Assembly (NCBI RefSeq): GCF_026151205.1
Contig: NC_087076.1
Coordinates: forward strand, 13,129,675 to 13,193,674
Direction: 5' to 3'
DNA from: Bolinopsis microptera
Lineage: Eukaryota > Ctenophora > Tentaculata > Lobata > Bolinopsidae
DNA length: 64,000 nucleotides
Shown: positions 11,830 through 23,152 of the stretch, piece after piece
Position numbering within the stretch: position 1 is the stretch's first letter
How the letters are laid out: each line of letters begins with the position of its first letter
Made by a program: the position numbers and the translations under genes
Notes under the pieces: generated by a model
What the model was told of the DNA's origin: nothing
The model's input: only the letters and a program-made list of their open reading frames with translations
The model's database searches: none

Positions 11830-14673
11830 ATGTGAGAAGAGTTGACAACTCTGATAGATTTGTCCAGTAAAGAGGCAGCCTGCTCCCTGAACAGAGACTT
11901 GTCTCTAGATAGATGGCACAACAGAGACTTTGTTATTGAACCTAGAGTGTAGACTTGGTTTTTATTGTCCTCTTCTTCGTCATCTGATATAATCTGGAGA
12001 GGAATTAGTGTAATACTTGATGTTTTAACATACTCACATTTTGTTTGAGATTTAGCCTGCAAGATCTAAGAAAACCTCAAACAAACAAAAGCTCTCAGAG
12101 ATTGGGTACTAGAAATTACCTTTTTAAGGTGGTCAGAAAGTAAGCCGAGAGTCCAAGTTAACAAGTTTGTTACCGTCTTCAAATTCCCAACAAATTCCTC
12201 ATGCTCGGTCATATCATTCCTGCGAAAGTCAAAACTACTGAAGGATTTTACTTATATCAATATCAGCAGACTCCCCGAAAGTGACAACTAAAATACATAA
12301 CATCTATTGTACTCTCCCCCGGCAAGTACGTACACTATTAAGTAGTCCAGCAACATGTCCACAGCTTCTAGAGAGAAGTGTGATAGAGTTGTCTTACTCT
12401 TCTTCCCACGACCACCTCCCTGAGCAATAGTCTAGTCATTGATTGAGGGTTAAATGAGAAGGGGTACCTGTTAAAAGTTCAAGAAACTTTCTAGGATACC
12501 CCGTATTACCCAATATTAATACTTAACAGACTTTGAGAATGTAAAGCAGGCAATAGGCCGGCAACCTAATGTGTAATAGGTAATCATACCACGACACGTG
12601 GCTGCTGAAGCCTGAAACCCAACCTGTTTTTCAGATAGTATTTCCTGAACGGAGTACATTGATCTGAATAGTTTCTTAAACCTTTCCCCGCTCTCTGTAG
12701 TTCCTTTACCACTATTCAGCTCATTTTCAAGCAGCACCTAGGACAAACACACGATTTATTAACCACAAGAGTGGAGTAGCCCTACTTGTGATAAAAAATA
12801 AAATATTATAATTTCAGAAATGAGTTTGAGATTTAAGAGTGATAAAAACCTCTAAAATAGCAGTGAGACTAAGGGCAGTAACTGAGTTCCGAGATCCCAC
12901 ACCGGTGTTTGAAAACTCTGCTCCTTTATCAAGGTCCCAATCTTCCAAATCACATTTTGTTGATCGCAATGTCACCGAAGTCAGCAGTTCGTCCAATTTC
13001 ATCACTGCAAAACATCTCTTGTCATAAAAGTTAGGCCGGTATAGTATTCAAAATTATTTATTTACAACTAACTTCGAACTTGGCCGACGATAAATTAATT
13101 AATAATAATAAGAAAATATTGGTTTAAAATGAACTAACCATCGTCCGGTTCCCTGGGTCTCACTAGAGCACAGCAAGTGAACGTGGCTCTTAACAAGTCC
13201 ATAACAGGCTCTCGTAATACACTCTGATCAGGTAACACTGCTATACAGTTACCCAGCTTTATTGGAGGTAGAATACCTGGGGACAACAAAAAATGTCAGC
13301 TGAAATCCTTGGGCACAGACCTCAAGAATATTTAAAATTTGTGACGTCGATAATCAGATTATAAAACTTGACAGTTCTTGTGCCAGAAATCCATGTTCTG
13401 TTTAGTGCTTAGTATTTCTTTAAAAATTTAGAGATAAATCAACAAGGAAAAATATTGAAAAAAAAGTGGCGGAGAGCAGTACAATTACCTGGGTCCTGCT
13501 CAGTAACTGCCACCAGCCTCTCCTCTAACAGCTGCAGTATCATGGGGTACAACTTGGAGTTGCTTCTCAGGATGCTAGCTAGTCTGTTGTAGATGTCACT
13601 TCTTACACTGCCTTGTTGGGTTAAACCCCGCTTTAGTAGCAGCAGGATCTGGTGAAAGGAGAGGAGTAAATACGTTAAATATGTTAAATATGTTAAATAT
13701 GACAAAACAAATTCAAGACGATGATAAGTTGGCAAAACAAGCTTGAAAACTCGTGAAAACTCAATCCAAGAGTTTTTATCCTATTTCAACTTAAAATTTA
13801 TATTCCGAAAATCAAGCAATATGTTAAAATCTATTCATTATTAATAATAAGGTACATAACAGGTTCGCTGTAAGGTACCTCTGTACAGACCGCCTCGTTG
13901 ATATCATCTGTAACCATCAGATGAACCTGAACTTGTGAGCAACTCAGTTGGGAGCTCTGACTGTAGTTCTCTCCTACCTATGAGGATAACACAATCAATT
14001 TAATTTAGGAAGTGAAATAGTTCCATTGTCAGGTGTTTCGTGAATAGCAACTGATAGATAAAAATGTCGTTGACACTGTAAAAACCAAACCTTGAATTTT
14101 TTCATCATCTCGGTAAGTCCGAACACGGCAATTCTCCTGCTATCAGGATTCTTCGAGAAGAGAGATTTGCGGAATGTGAGAATAGCAGCATCTCTGAGAG
14201 ATGTGTCGTACCGCATAACAGGAACTACAGCACGGAGCACACAGCTCGCGTTCTTCAGTGGGATCATGGGCACGTTGGAGAGGTTGTCCTTCAGCTGGAA
14301 CGGGGAAATTGCGACTTTCAGAAATAACACTCATTTAGTTTCAAATGGTGCACTGATTAATTGAAAAATATAAGCCAGGAGAAAAATTTCGTAAGTAAAA
14401 CACTTAAAAGCTAACCTTATTGTTCAATAGGTTACTAAGACGCTTATTAGTTATTCTCCGTTATTTCAATTTCGTAAAATGTAAATAATGAGACACCACC
14501 CACACTAACCATGTTGGACTGAGAAAGTAGCAGCTGAACACTCCTCCTGGATATCCTTGCCAGGAGCAGGGAGTGAAGAGTCCCGGAAGTGAGGGGAGAT
14601 GACGTCACGATACGGTGCAGCAGATCCGTCATCACACTGCTCCGACAGTGCACGTGCAACTTGTAACATTCCT
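11830..14673 (-). CDS. FANCI: FANCI, ten central exons
   Basis: Fanconi anaemia group I protein pairs with FANCD2 on DNA at interstrand crosslinks and is monoubiquitylated in the nucleus. Exons in transcription order: 14673-14510, 14294-14091, 13977-13879, 13648-13489, 13276-13139, 13004-12850, 12737-12624, 12419-12334, 12219-12120, 11993-11830. All have AG/GT borders and compatible phases. The 14294-14091 exon contains TSLRDAAILTFRKSLF, aligning with the human segment holding the ubiquitylated Lys523; the matching Lys codon is at 14166-14168. The next exon, 13977-13879, has three SQ dipeptides where human FANCI has its SQ phosphorylation cluster. Exon 13004-12850 has CDLEDWDLDKGAEFS, close to human SELEDFELDKSADFS. 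The stretch between the last two exons is shorter than in human FANCI, so a short exon may be missed or lost. Confidence 0.9.
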
Positions 14674-15680
14674 CTGAAACACACGTGTTGTTAACCCTAT
14701 CACACGTGTTGTTGATGATTTCAAGCAGTTTCCGAATCTAGATGAACTTTCTGTAAACATACAAAATAGATACATCGTCTGTTTAAATATTAAACTTACG
14801 CAGCAAATACTTCGAAAATATTGCCACCCTTGACCCTGACCGGCTAATTGGACATAAACTACCGCCCTTAATCCTTATCCCGAAATACTAAGTATCGACC
14901 CGAACACAACCCAAAGAGATTTATACAGCATGTGATTTAATTGATGTTATATATTGAAATTTATTACAATTCGTAAGCAGTGAATAAATGGGAAAAGCGA
15001 GCGACCGATTTCATTCTCGGTCATATTTTGCATTTGAGAACGGTTATTGACACTGCTAACGGTCCACTTTACCCAATTATAGGTTTTGGTCATTTAATAT
15101 CATCTCTTCTTGATTAATGTCAGCTGGTACTTTTTTTTATTACATCGAGATGGCAAGGCCTACTCACATGCTGTCTATTATAGGTGACTATCAGGGTACT
15201 TTACAAAGTCAAAATAATTTAAAACTGACAACTTCATTAATATTAATAAGAAGGTAATTTCAACAATTTCGAAATTTTACCTTTGAAACCATTTTCTTGT
15301 GTTAAGGCAGCATATCTGACGATTACTGACTGAATATGCCACTCATTCAAGTTGGCATTAAATTCATATATAATGCCACTTAACTGTCGTGGGAAAGCAA
15401 AATTTGTTCGAAATCACGAATGAGCAAAACTCTCACCTTTCACTTGTGCAAACTTTAAGCGGACGTTGCGTACGCAGACAATATTGAATCACCGTAAACT
15501 TTTGCAGAGTGGTATTTTATATGTGGTTTGATAAGCGTGCAAAGTTTCAAAAGGTTTCAAAAATAACTTGGATTACAACGGGACTCCCAAAGTTGATTTC
15601 TCCCTTTCTCTCTTTCTCTCTTTCTCTCTCTATATCATATTGTATGAAGGCAACGTTCATGCTTGCCAGCACTGTGATGA
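14674..15680. other. FANCI intron sequence, no gene seen
   Basis: Between the FANCI exon ending at 14673 and the helicase gene stop at 15681 I see AT-rich DNA without convincing coding frames. A short CT-rich run (about 15599-15630) is the only simple repeat. The 66-codon plus-strand frame at 15509 has no support. Confidence 0.6.
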
Positions 15681-18098
15681 TCAATCTGGAAAAGCTATTT
15701 TATCAGTAAACTTTTCCTTCAGGTAATCATCGACCGCATTCGGACCTGAGAATGATCGAGGCACATATGTTGTTGGGTACAATGGCCATGCCCTTACTTC
15801 CACCAGATCGTTCAGGTTATAATTATTACTCAACAACTCTTTCATTCTACAAAACTCATCAAATATCATACCCTCTAATGGATACATAATCACTGTGCAA
15901 TTCACTCGAGCTCTTGACATTGCTAGGTACAAAGTTTCTACATCGGATGATGATCGTCTGTCAGCGTGTTGAAATCTCTCTATCTCCCATTTTCCACCGG
16001 ACTGGACATGCATCGTAAACTTTCTTTCAAATATCATATCGACCAAAGGTAACAAAACGATAACTGCCGGCCATTCTCCTGAAGAAGCTAACATACATGT
16101 CCACATGTGTTTATTTTCCGGTAGGCTGTATTGAAGGCAGTTCACCAAGGAAAGAGTATCCACATCTTCTTCCCCAAAAAGAAGACCTACTTCACTTTTA
16201 TCAATGAATCCATCCTTGCATAAATTGTCTAACTCACGAGTAAAAATGTTCCCTATTAAGTTTCGATTGAAGTTTTGTAAAGTATAAATGATAGTTTTTG
16301 GTCCATGAATATAATGTCCAGGTCTTTGTAAAGGGAAAACGGCGTCTATGATCTCGGACTTCACGGGGCATTTTATCTCAATGGCAAGATTTCGTATAGT
16401 TGATAAAGCGCTAGCTATATCAGAGGTGTTTCTCAGGTTCTTTGATAGGCTCACTATTTGTTCAGGTGATACTGTTCTCTCCAGAAAAGCAGGAAAGTCT
16501 ACACTGAGTTTGTGGTCCCACGTTTTGACACAATAATTAATACTTTGAATAACATCGCATGTCAGCCAAACGATATGGGTCGTTGATAATTTCAAAAGTG
16601 TATTAATGAAATCATAGTACTCAGAAAAAATACCACCACAGCCAATCAGCAGTTGTGCCTCATCTATAAACAGGTTAATACCCGTTAATGAAGCAAGAAT
16701 ATCTTGCATCCAGAAAGCCCAGCGTAACGAGCGTTGGCCTAATTCTGATGACACGGAATAGGTTACTTTTTCAGTAGAATCAGGATCAATACAATTAAAA
16801 CCACTAGTGACTACAATGACAACTTGGGTTGCTAGGAGACAGTTTGAAATCTCGTGATAGATTTCAAAGGGTGTGCTTGTAGTATGATCAATAGTAATAT
16901 AGCCTTGCTTTACTCCAGCTTTATTCAGTATTCCCTGATACCTTTCCGCAGCTTCGGTCGTCATATTACTATTTCCTTCCATCATTGGAATGAATAAGAC
17001 AACTTTGTTTAGCTCACTTGACTTTGCTAGTTGCAAGATTTTCGCTATTAGAACAACAGTTTTACCAGCACCAGCGGGTCCATTTATAAATAAAAATTTC
17101 TCAGCTGAATTCAACACCTCAAATTGTTCTTTGCTTAAGTTTTCAACTCCTAAAAAGTCCTTAACAAGTTGCGGCGTTGAGATGACCTCAGGATTATTTC
17201 CTCTGAGAGTAAATCTTCCAGAGTGCAATTCCTTATCTATATCCACTATAGATTTGCCCAAACTACATTTGGACATATCACATCGACCCTTACTGTCTGT
17301 ACACCAAACAGCCAGTAACAAGTCTCTAACTTTTTCATGATTTTTGCGCATCTCGCAATTTATAGGTTCTTCCAATATGAAGTCTTTGACGTTTTCGTCC
17401 CACCAATCACTGAAACAATTGAGGTCTTCTTCAAATATGATCGTTGATTTCTGCTCTCTACTCAACAAGAATTCGTCCTGATATTTTTTGCTGAAATAGG
17501 GATAAGCAGTAAACTGTAGAATTGTTAAGTGTTTACTGAATCGTTTGATCATGTCTGCCACCTTTTTCCTTTGTTTCAATGACTTCTGGAATGTACCAGC
17601 TAATGCTTGAAACTTCTGATCGTTCATATCTTGATCTTTAAGGTCCGATTTATCACCAATATGGCACATATTCTTAACTTCAATTATGATAAAGTAATTA
17701 GCACCTATGACTAAGAAATCACACTCGCCTTCTTTATTGGCTGCCTTCTTTTTACAAATATCACATTTCCGCCTGACATGGCTTGCATCACCAAGATGAT
17801 ATTGAAAATGACTATATTCGAGACTGTGAAGAACTATCATAATCTCTTCCAGTCTTTCTAATGCTCGGTACACTATCACTTCAGCTTCATAATTTTGTTG
17901 TTGGTTCTTGTCGTCTTTGAGTTGACTGCTACTGCCTAACTGATCATCATCTGGGTAGACGTCAATGTACTTTTGCTGCGGAGCTCTTGGAAACATAAAA
18001 ACATTTTTCAACCCTGTAAAATGGGGTGGACAGAAGGTATGAAATATCTCACTACCATTCCGTAAATATTTCTCGAACTGCGTGCCTTGTTGTGTCAT
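15681..18098 (-). CDS. NERD-nuclease / SF1 helicase fusion, copy 1 (805 aa, intronless)
   Basis: The frame is open further upstream, but only from a GTG; the first ATG (MTQQ, at 18098) is taken as start and is shared with copy 2. Residues ~65-145 look like a NERD-type PD-(D/E)xK nuclease: a helix with Glu, a CxxC pair (CDIC), then GECDFLVIG and IIEVK. Residues ~340-347 are Walker A (GPAGAGKT), ~479-482 Walker B (DEAQ), ~550-558 the SLSKNLRNT motif and ~724-732 the helicase motif with AMSRAR. Schlafen-like and DUF2075 helicases share this plan, so the precise family is uncertain. It sits on the same strand as FANCI inside one of its introns and has no introns of its own. A role in nucleic-acid defence or repair would be inference only. 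Confidence 0.85.
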   Translation of the reverse strand: MTQQGTQFEKYLRNGSEIFHTFCPPHFTGLKNVFMFPRAPQQKYIDVYPDDDQLGSSSQLKDDKNQQQNYEAEVIVYRALERLEEIMIVLHSLEYSHFQYHLGDASHVRRKCDICKKKAANKEGECDFLVIGANYFIIIEVKNMCHIGDKSDLKDQDMNDQKFQALAGTFQKSLKQRKKVADMIKRFSKHLTILQFTAYPYFSKKYQDEFLLSREQKSTIIFEEDLNCFSDWWDENVKDFILEEPINCEMRKNHEKVRDLLLAVWCTDSKGRCDMSKCSLGKSIVDIDKELHSGRFTLRGNNPEVISTPQLVKDFLGVENLSKEQFEVLNSAEKFLFINGPAGAGKTVVLIAKILQLAKSSELNKVVLFIPMMEGNSNMTTEAAERYQGILNKAGVKQGYITIDHTTSTPFEIYHEISNCLLATQVVIVVTSGFNCIDPDSTEKVTYSVSSELGQRSLRWAFWMQDILASLTGINLFIDEAQLLIGCGGIFSEYYDFINTLLKLSTTHIVWLTCDVIQSINYCVKTWDHKLSVDFPAFLERTVSPEQIVSLSKNLRNTSDIASALSTIRNLAIEIKCPVKSEIIDAVFPLQRPGHYIHGPKTIIYTLQNFNRNLIGNIFTRELDNLCKDGFIDKSEVGLLFGEEDVDTLSLVNCLQYSLPENKHMWTCMLASSGEWPAVIVLLPLVDMIFERKFTMHVQSGGKWEIERFQHADRRSSSDVETLYLAMSRARVNCTVIMYPLEGMIFDEFCRMKELLSNNYNLNDLVEVRAWPLYPTTYVPRSFSGPNAVDDYLKEKFTDKIAFPD

Positions 18099-18391
18099 AA
18101 TAGTAAAGCGGTCATAACATACTAGTAGTAATACGATGATGTTACATTGAAACGTAGAACAATACCTTGATAAGAGCCTTTTCCTTGTCGTAATAAACAG
18201 GAACACTACAAATTTTACAGAATCGTTACTACATTGCGATTTACAACTATTAAATAATGTTCCATCCGGATATAGACATAATAGCAGTCACTAAAGTCTG
18301 CTTATTGAAATAAAGAACGAAGAAAAATAAAATGTAAAGTGTTAACAAATTTACTAAACAAACAGACTACGGAGAGCTCCATATTGGTACC

Positions 18392-18539
18392 GTAACCAAG
18401 ATGTAATAAGATCGAACGCAGAAATTAGATTGAACGCAGGAATCAGATCAAACGCCGGCGCAAGATATATTATATTTAAATAAATTGAAAGCCCCGCTAC
18501 ATCTAATTTCTGCGTTCGATCTAATTACATCTTGGTTAC
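18392..18539. repeat. 148 bp hairpin-forming inverted repeat
   Basis: The 39 bases from GTAACCAAGATGTAAT at 18392-18430 recur as a near-perfect reverse complement at 18501-18539, with about 70 bp between. Within the left arm and loop an AGAT-CGAACGC-type motif repeats at short intervals. It lies ~300 bp upstream of helicase copy 1 and could be a small MITE; no clear target duplication was found. Confidence 0.7.
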
Positions 18540-18735
18540 AGCTAGTCACACAAATCATACCATAAATTACTGAGCACAAGAAGGTGCCGGCTAGCTGTAA
18601 CCAACCCCTGTCAGATCCCCACAGTGCCACAGAAGCAACGAAAAGTGTGAACAACTAGAAACTATTGGTTAACAGTGTAGTATTACGAGATATACCGTGT
18701 GTATTTACAACCCGAATCTAGTAGTTGAGTAGATT

Positions 18736-18872
18736 ACGAGGGGTCACGTGACACTATGTTTTGTAGTTACGAGGGGTCACGTGACACTATGTTTTGTAGT
18801 TACGAGGGGTCACGTGACACTATGTTTTGTAGTTACGTTACGAGGGGTCACGCGACACTACGTTTTGTAGTT
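18736..18872. promoter_or_regulatory. Four 33 bp repeats each with an E-box (GTCACGTGAC)
   Basis: A 33 bp unit beginning ACGAGGGGTCACGTGACAC is repeated three times exactly (18736, 18769, 18802) and a fourth time at 18840 after a 5 bp spacer, with CACGTG changed to CACGCG. GTCACGTGAC is a palindromic E-box of the type bound by bHLH-ZIP factors of the USF/TFE families (the CLEAR consensus). The array is ~640 bp upstream of helicase copy 1 and downstream of copy 2, so an enhancer for copy 1 is plausible; that is inference. The repeats are adjacent, not spaced, so this is not CRISPR-like. Confidence 0.6.
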
Positions 18873-19469
18873 ACCTGTGGGAAGGGCCAGGGCTGTGGTG
18901 GAAATAGCGGGAATTCTTATTCGTAGTGTAGACATACGTGGCACATTCCTTTCAAGTACCGTTTTGTACAGATCAGCCCTAGCCCTTGGCTAATTAATTA
19001 ATTCCCCTTCCTCGGTATTCCTAGTATTTCATCCATTCATTTATTCAGTCTGGAACCATAAATATTTGGCAAGAGAAAGTGATTCACTGACGCTTTCCAG
19101 TGCAGCAGCGACCAGTAAAATGATAGAATCATCTCAATCATTATGCGTTGAATGACTAATTATTGCCAACATCCAGAACCGCGCGAGACTGCAAGTTTAA
19201 CTTCATATGACCTTTTTCAGGCCACTATTAAAGGGCATGGGCATAAAAAGTGGAGCTAGGTTTATGATGTGTAACATCAACATTTTTCTTTGACAATCGA
19301 CAAACTTCCATGTATTTTTAACTCAACCTGATGTATTTTACCTTACGTATGAATTAAAAAAAAAATAGGTAATTTTAATTATTCTTGGAATAGCAATTAA
19401 ACAAACGCTGTAAAAAATTAATAAGTACACATTACCTTTCATCAAAATAAAAATGCTTCACATAATGAT

Positions 19470-21887
19470 CTATATGGAAAATCTATTATATGGAAACTCT
19501 ATTTTTTTAAACTTTTCCTTCACGTAATCATCGACCGAATTGGGACCTGAGAATGATCGAGGCACATATGTTGGAGGAAACAAAGGCCACTCCCTTACTT
19601 CTATTATATCGTTCATGTTATTATACAACAACTCTTTCATTCTACCAAAATCATTAAATATCAAACCATCTAACGGATACATAATCACTGTGCACTTCAC
19701 TCGAGCTCTTGACATTGCTAGGTACAACCTTTCCACGTCTGATGATGATTGTCTATCATCGAGGTTTCCGGAAATTATGTCCCGATTTCCCGGCTGTAAC
19801 TGCAGTCCCGGCTGTAACTGCATTCTGAAATCTTCTTCTAATATCATATCGACCAAAGGTAACAAAACGATGACTGCTGGCCATTCTCCTGAAGAAGCTA
19901 GCGTACATGGACACATGTATTTATTTTTCGGTAGGCTGCATTGAAGGCGGTTCACTAAGGAAAGGGTATCCACATCTTCACCTCCAAAAATAAACCCTAC
20001 TTCGCTTATATCAATGAATCCATCCCTGCATAAATTGTGTGACTCATGAGTAAGAATCATCCGTATCAATTTTTGCTCGAAGTTTTGTAAAGTATGAATG
20101 ATAGTTTTTGGTCCATGAATATAATATCCAAGTCTTTGTAAAGGGAAAACGGTGTCTATGATCTCAGACTTCACGGGACATTTCATCTCAATGGCAAGAT
20201 TTCGTATAGTTGATAAAGCGCTAGCTATATCAGAGGTGTTTCTCAGATTCTTTGAAAGGCTCACCATTTGTTCAGGTGATACTGTGCTCTCTAGAAAAGC
20301 AGGAAAGTCTATGTTGAGTTTGTAGTCCCAAGATGTAACACAAAAACTAAAACTTTGAATAACATCGCATGTCAGCCAAACGAAATGGGTCGTCGATAAT
20401 TTCAAAAGTGTATTAATAAAATCATAGTTCTCAGAAAAAATACCACCACAGCCAATCAGCAGTTGTGCATCATCTATAAACAGGTTAATACCCGTTAATG
20501 AACCAAGTATATCTTGCATGCGTTGGACTAAGTCTGCTGAAAAAAAAGTTACTTTTAAATCAGGGATATAAATATGAGTATGTAAACCAGAACCACAAGT
20601 GATTACAATGACAACTTGGGATGCTAGAAGACAGTTTGAAATCAAATGATGGACTTCAAAGGGTGTGCTTGTAGTATGATCAATAGTAATATAGCCTTGC
20701 TTTACTCCAGCTTTACTCAGTATTCCTTGATACTTTTCTACAGCTTTGATCGTACCACAATTTCTATCCTTCATTGGAATTAATAAGACAACTTTGTTTA
20801 GCTCACTTGACTTTGCTGTTTGCAAGATTTTTGCTATTATAACAACAGTTTTACCTGCACCAGCGGGTCCATTTATAAATAAAAATTTCTCAGCTGAATT
20901 CAACACATCAAATTGTTCTTTGCTCAGGTTGTCAACTCCTAAAAAGTCCTTAACAAGTTGCGGCGTCGAGATGACCTCAGGATTATTTCCTCTGAGAGTA
21001 AATCTTCCAGAGTGCAATTCCTTATCTATATCCACTATAGATTTGCCCAAACTACATTTGGACATATCACATCGACCCTTACTGTCTGTGCACCAAACAG
21101 CCAGTAACAAGTCTCTAACTTTTTCATGATTTTTGCGAATCTCGCAATTTATAGGTTCGTCCAATATGAAGTCTTTGACGTTTTCTTCCCACCAATCTCT
21201 GAAACAATTGAGGTCTTCTTCAAATATGATCGTTGATTTCTGTTCTCTACTCAACAAGAATTCGTCCTGATACTTTTTGCTGAAATAGGGATAAGCAGTA
21301 AACTGTAGAATTGTTAAGCGTCTACTGAATCGTTTGATCATGTCTGCAACCTTTTTCCTTTGTTTCAATGACTTCTGGAATGTACCAGCTAATGCCTGAA
21401 ACTTCTGATCTTTCATATCTTGATCTTTAAGGTCCGATTTATCACCAATATGGCACATATTCTTAACTTCAATTATGATAAAGTAATTAGTACCTATGAC
21501 TAAGAATTCGCACTCGCCTTCTTTATTTGCTGCCTTCTTTTTACAAATATTACATTTCCGCCTGACATGGCTTGCATCACCAAGATGATATTGAAAATGA
21601 CTATATTCCAGACTGTGAAGAACTATCATGATCTCTCCCAGTCTTTCTAACGCTCGGTACACTATCACCTCAGCTTCATAGTTTTGTTGTTGGTTCTTGT
21701 CGTCTTTGAGTTGACTGCTACTCCCACACTGATCATCATCTGGGTAGACGTCAATGTACTTTTGTTGCGGAGCTCTTGGAAACATAAAAACAATTTTCAA
21801 CCCTGAAAAATCGGGTGGACAGTAGGTACGAAATATCTCACTTCCATTCCGTAAATATTTCTCGAACTGCGTCTCTTGTTGTGTCAT
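19470..21887 (-). CDS. NERD-nuclease / SF1 helicase fusion, copy 2 (805 aa, intronless)
   Basis: This is a tandem paralogue of the gene at 15681-18098, offset by ~3.79 kb, on the same strand, uninterrupted and very similar. Similarity extends ~180 bp upstream of the ATG at 21887, to a shared ACTAAAGTCTGCTT, so the whole gene with 5' flank was duplicated. The nuclease residues (GECEFLVIG, IIEVK), CxxC, Walker A GPAGAGKT, NLRNT and AMSRAR motifs are kept. The Walker B tetrad is DDAQ instead of DEAQ, changing the position normally holding the catalytic Glu. The segment before Walker B is shorter than in copy 1, a QLQPG repeat is inserted near the C-terminal third, and the C-terminus is longer. 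Both copies remain fully open, suggesting selection or recent duplication. Confidence 0.83.
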   Translation of the reverse strand: MTQQETQFEKYLRNGSEIFRTYCPPDFSGLKIVFMFPRAPQQKYIDVYPDDDQCGSSSQLKDDKNQQQNYEAEVIVYRALERLGEIMIVLHSLEYSHFQYHLGDASHVRRKCNICKKKAANKEGECEFLVIGTNYFIIIEVKNMCHIGDKSDLKDQDMKDQKFQALAGTFQKSLKQRKKVADMIKRFSRRLTILQFTAYPYFSKKYQDEFLLSREQKSTIIFEEDLNCFRDWWEENVKDFILDEPINCEIRKNHEKVRDLLLAVWCTDSKGRCDMSKCSLGKSIVDIDKELHSGRFTLRGNNPEVISTPQLVKDFLGVDNLSKEQFDVLNSAEKFLFINGPAGAGKTVVIIAKILQTAKSSELNKVVLLIPMKDRNCGTIKAVEKYQGILSKAGVKQGYITIDHTTSTPFEVHHLISNCLLASQVVIVITCGSGLHTHIYIPDLKVTFFSADLVQRMQDILGSLTGINLFIDDAQLLIGCGGIFSENYDFINTLLKLSTTHFVWLTCDVIQSFSFCVTSWDYKLNIDFPAFLESTVSPEQMVSLSKNLRNTSDIASALSTIRNLAIEMKCPVKSEIIDTVFPLQRLGYYIHGPKTIIHTLQNFEQKLIRMILTHESHNLCRDGFIDISEVGFIFGGEDVDTLSLVNRLQCSLPKNKYMCPCTLASSGEWPAVIVLLPLVDMILEEDFRMQLQPGLQLQPGNRDIISGNLDDRQSSSDVERLYLAMSRARVKCTVIMYPLDGLIFNDFGRMKELLYNNMNDIIEVREWPLFPPTYVPRSFSGPNSVDDYVKEKFKKIEFPYNRFSI

Positions 21888-21995
21888 AATAGTATAGCGG
21901 TCATAACATACTAGTAGTAATACGATGTTGTTACATTGAAACATAGCACAATTCTTTGATAAGAGCCTTTTCCTTGCCACATCGAACAGGAACAC

Positions 21996-23152
21996 TACAA
22001 ATTTACAGAATCATTATAACATCGCGACTATTAAATAATGCCTGTCCCATCCGGATATAGATCACTAAAGTCTGCTTCATCACGTTTTTTCAAAACCAGG
22101 GCCATAAGCTATCAATGCGACAATGTAACAACGTTACACAAAGATGAGAGCTCGCTAATCACAACTAAAGCTACACTGACTACACAAACCTAGTACACAT
22201 AAGAAATAAATAAATTCTAGTTTAGAAGCCATTTAAAGTGTAACATAAAGCGTGAATCCCCTCTAGTACTAACTTCGCAGGTAGTTGCTAGATTTTTAAG
22301 GACAATATGTTGCACATTTTATATTTTAAGAGCTTCATTAATGTATATATTATTATATTCATAAATACAATTTCGTTCCCTGTACTGTGGTATATTTTTA
22401 TATTTTAACTATTATATTATATGTATTACAGTAATATACGACTGTAATACATGGCCATGGTTAAAATTTAAACAAGAATTTCGCCGCGGTATCACCACGC
22501 ACTATTAAATTTCCCTACTGCCTACAAAGCACATTTTGTTCTACTTTATTGTATCCCAGAGTTTGGCGCACGTGATAATCATTTATATTATATTACATAT
22601 TAGGCGTGCAGAACTTGAAAAATTCTGCGTGCATCTGAGGTGTTGCCGTAGAAATTAACAGTATAAGTTAAACCCAAAATCTAGATATAAGATTAACTAG
22701 CCGTACGTGTTGGTCCTGAATTGAAGTTGTACTTACTGTTGAAAGATTGTGCCGAACAAATTATACTTGTAAGTACCTTACAAGTTTCTGATTACATACA
22801 TAAAATCCATAATGCTAGTAACTACACCGCGGTTATTGTAAGTGAAGACAAATAAAAAAGAGGCTTTGCAAAAGAAGGAGGTTTATGGGGATAGGGACCC
22901 ATTAATGACACATTATGCAGACTTAGTTATCAATCCGCTACTTCAATAAATGTAATACAAAATGTATATCTGCAGTGTTTTATATTGCACTTCTGATTAG
23001 GTCGACATGGATCATAATATAACAATTATATAACGAGTACATAATATTAGTGATTCAGTCGCAATAGTAAATATTATATAATACTCCGATTCGATCCAAT
23101 TATCAAAATGAGAAAAATGAAGATTAATCATTAAGATACTGTAAATTCATAC
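21996..23152. other. FANCI intron sequence with one dispersed repeat
   Basis: This is AT-rich intron without a credible gene. Around 22468-22520 a segment beginning AACAAGAATTTCGCCGCGGT is repeated at about 55272 in the same orientation, marking a dispersed repeat family. The rest shows nothing I can name. Confidence 0.5.

Noticed and set aside
14092-14364. Plus-strand 90-codon frame across a FANCI exon
   Set aside because: Antisense shadow of the exon at 14091-14294.
18099-18206. N-terminal extension of helicase copy 1 by 36 codons (and likewise 21888-21995 for copy 2)
   Set aside because: It depends on a GTG start, which is not expected in animals; the first ATG is at 18098 and 21887.
18736-18872. 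CRISPR-like direct repeats
   Set aside because: Repeats are adjacent without unique spacers and the host is a eukaryote.
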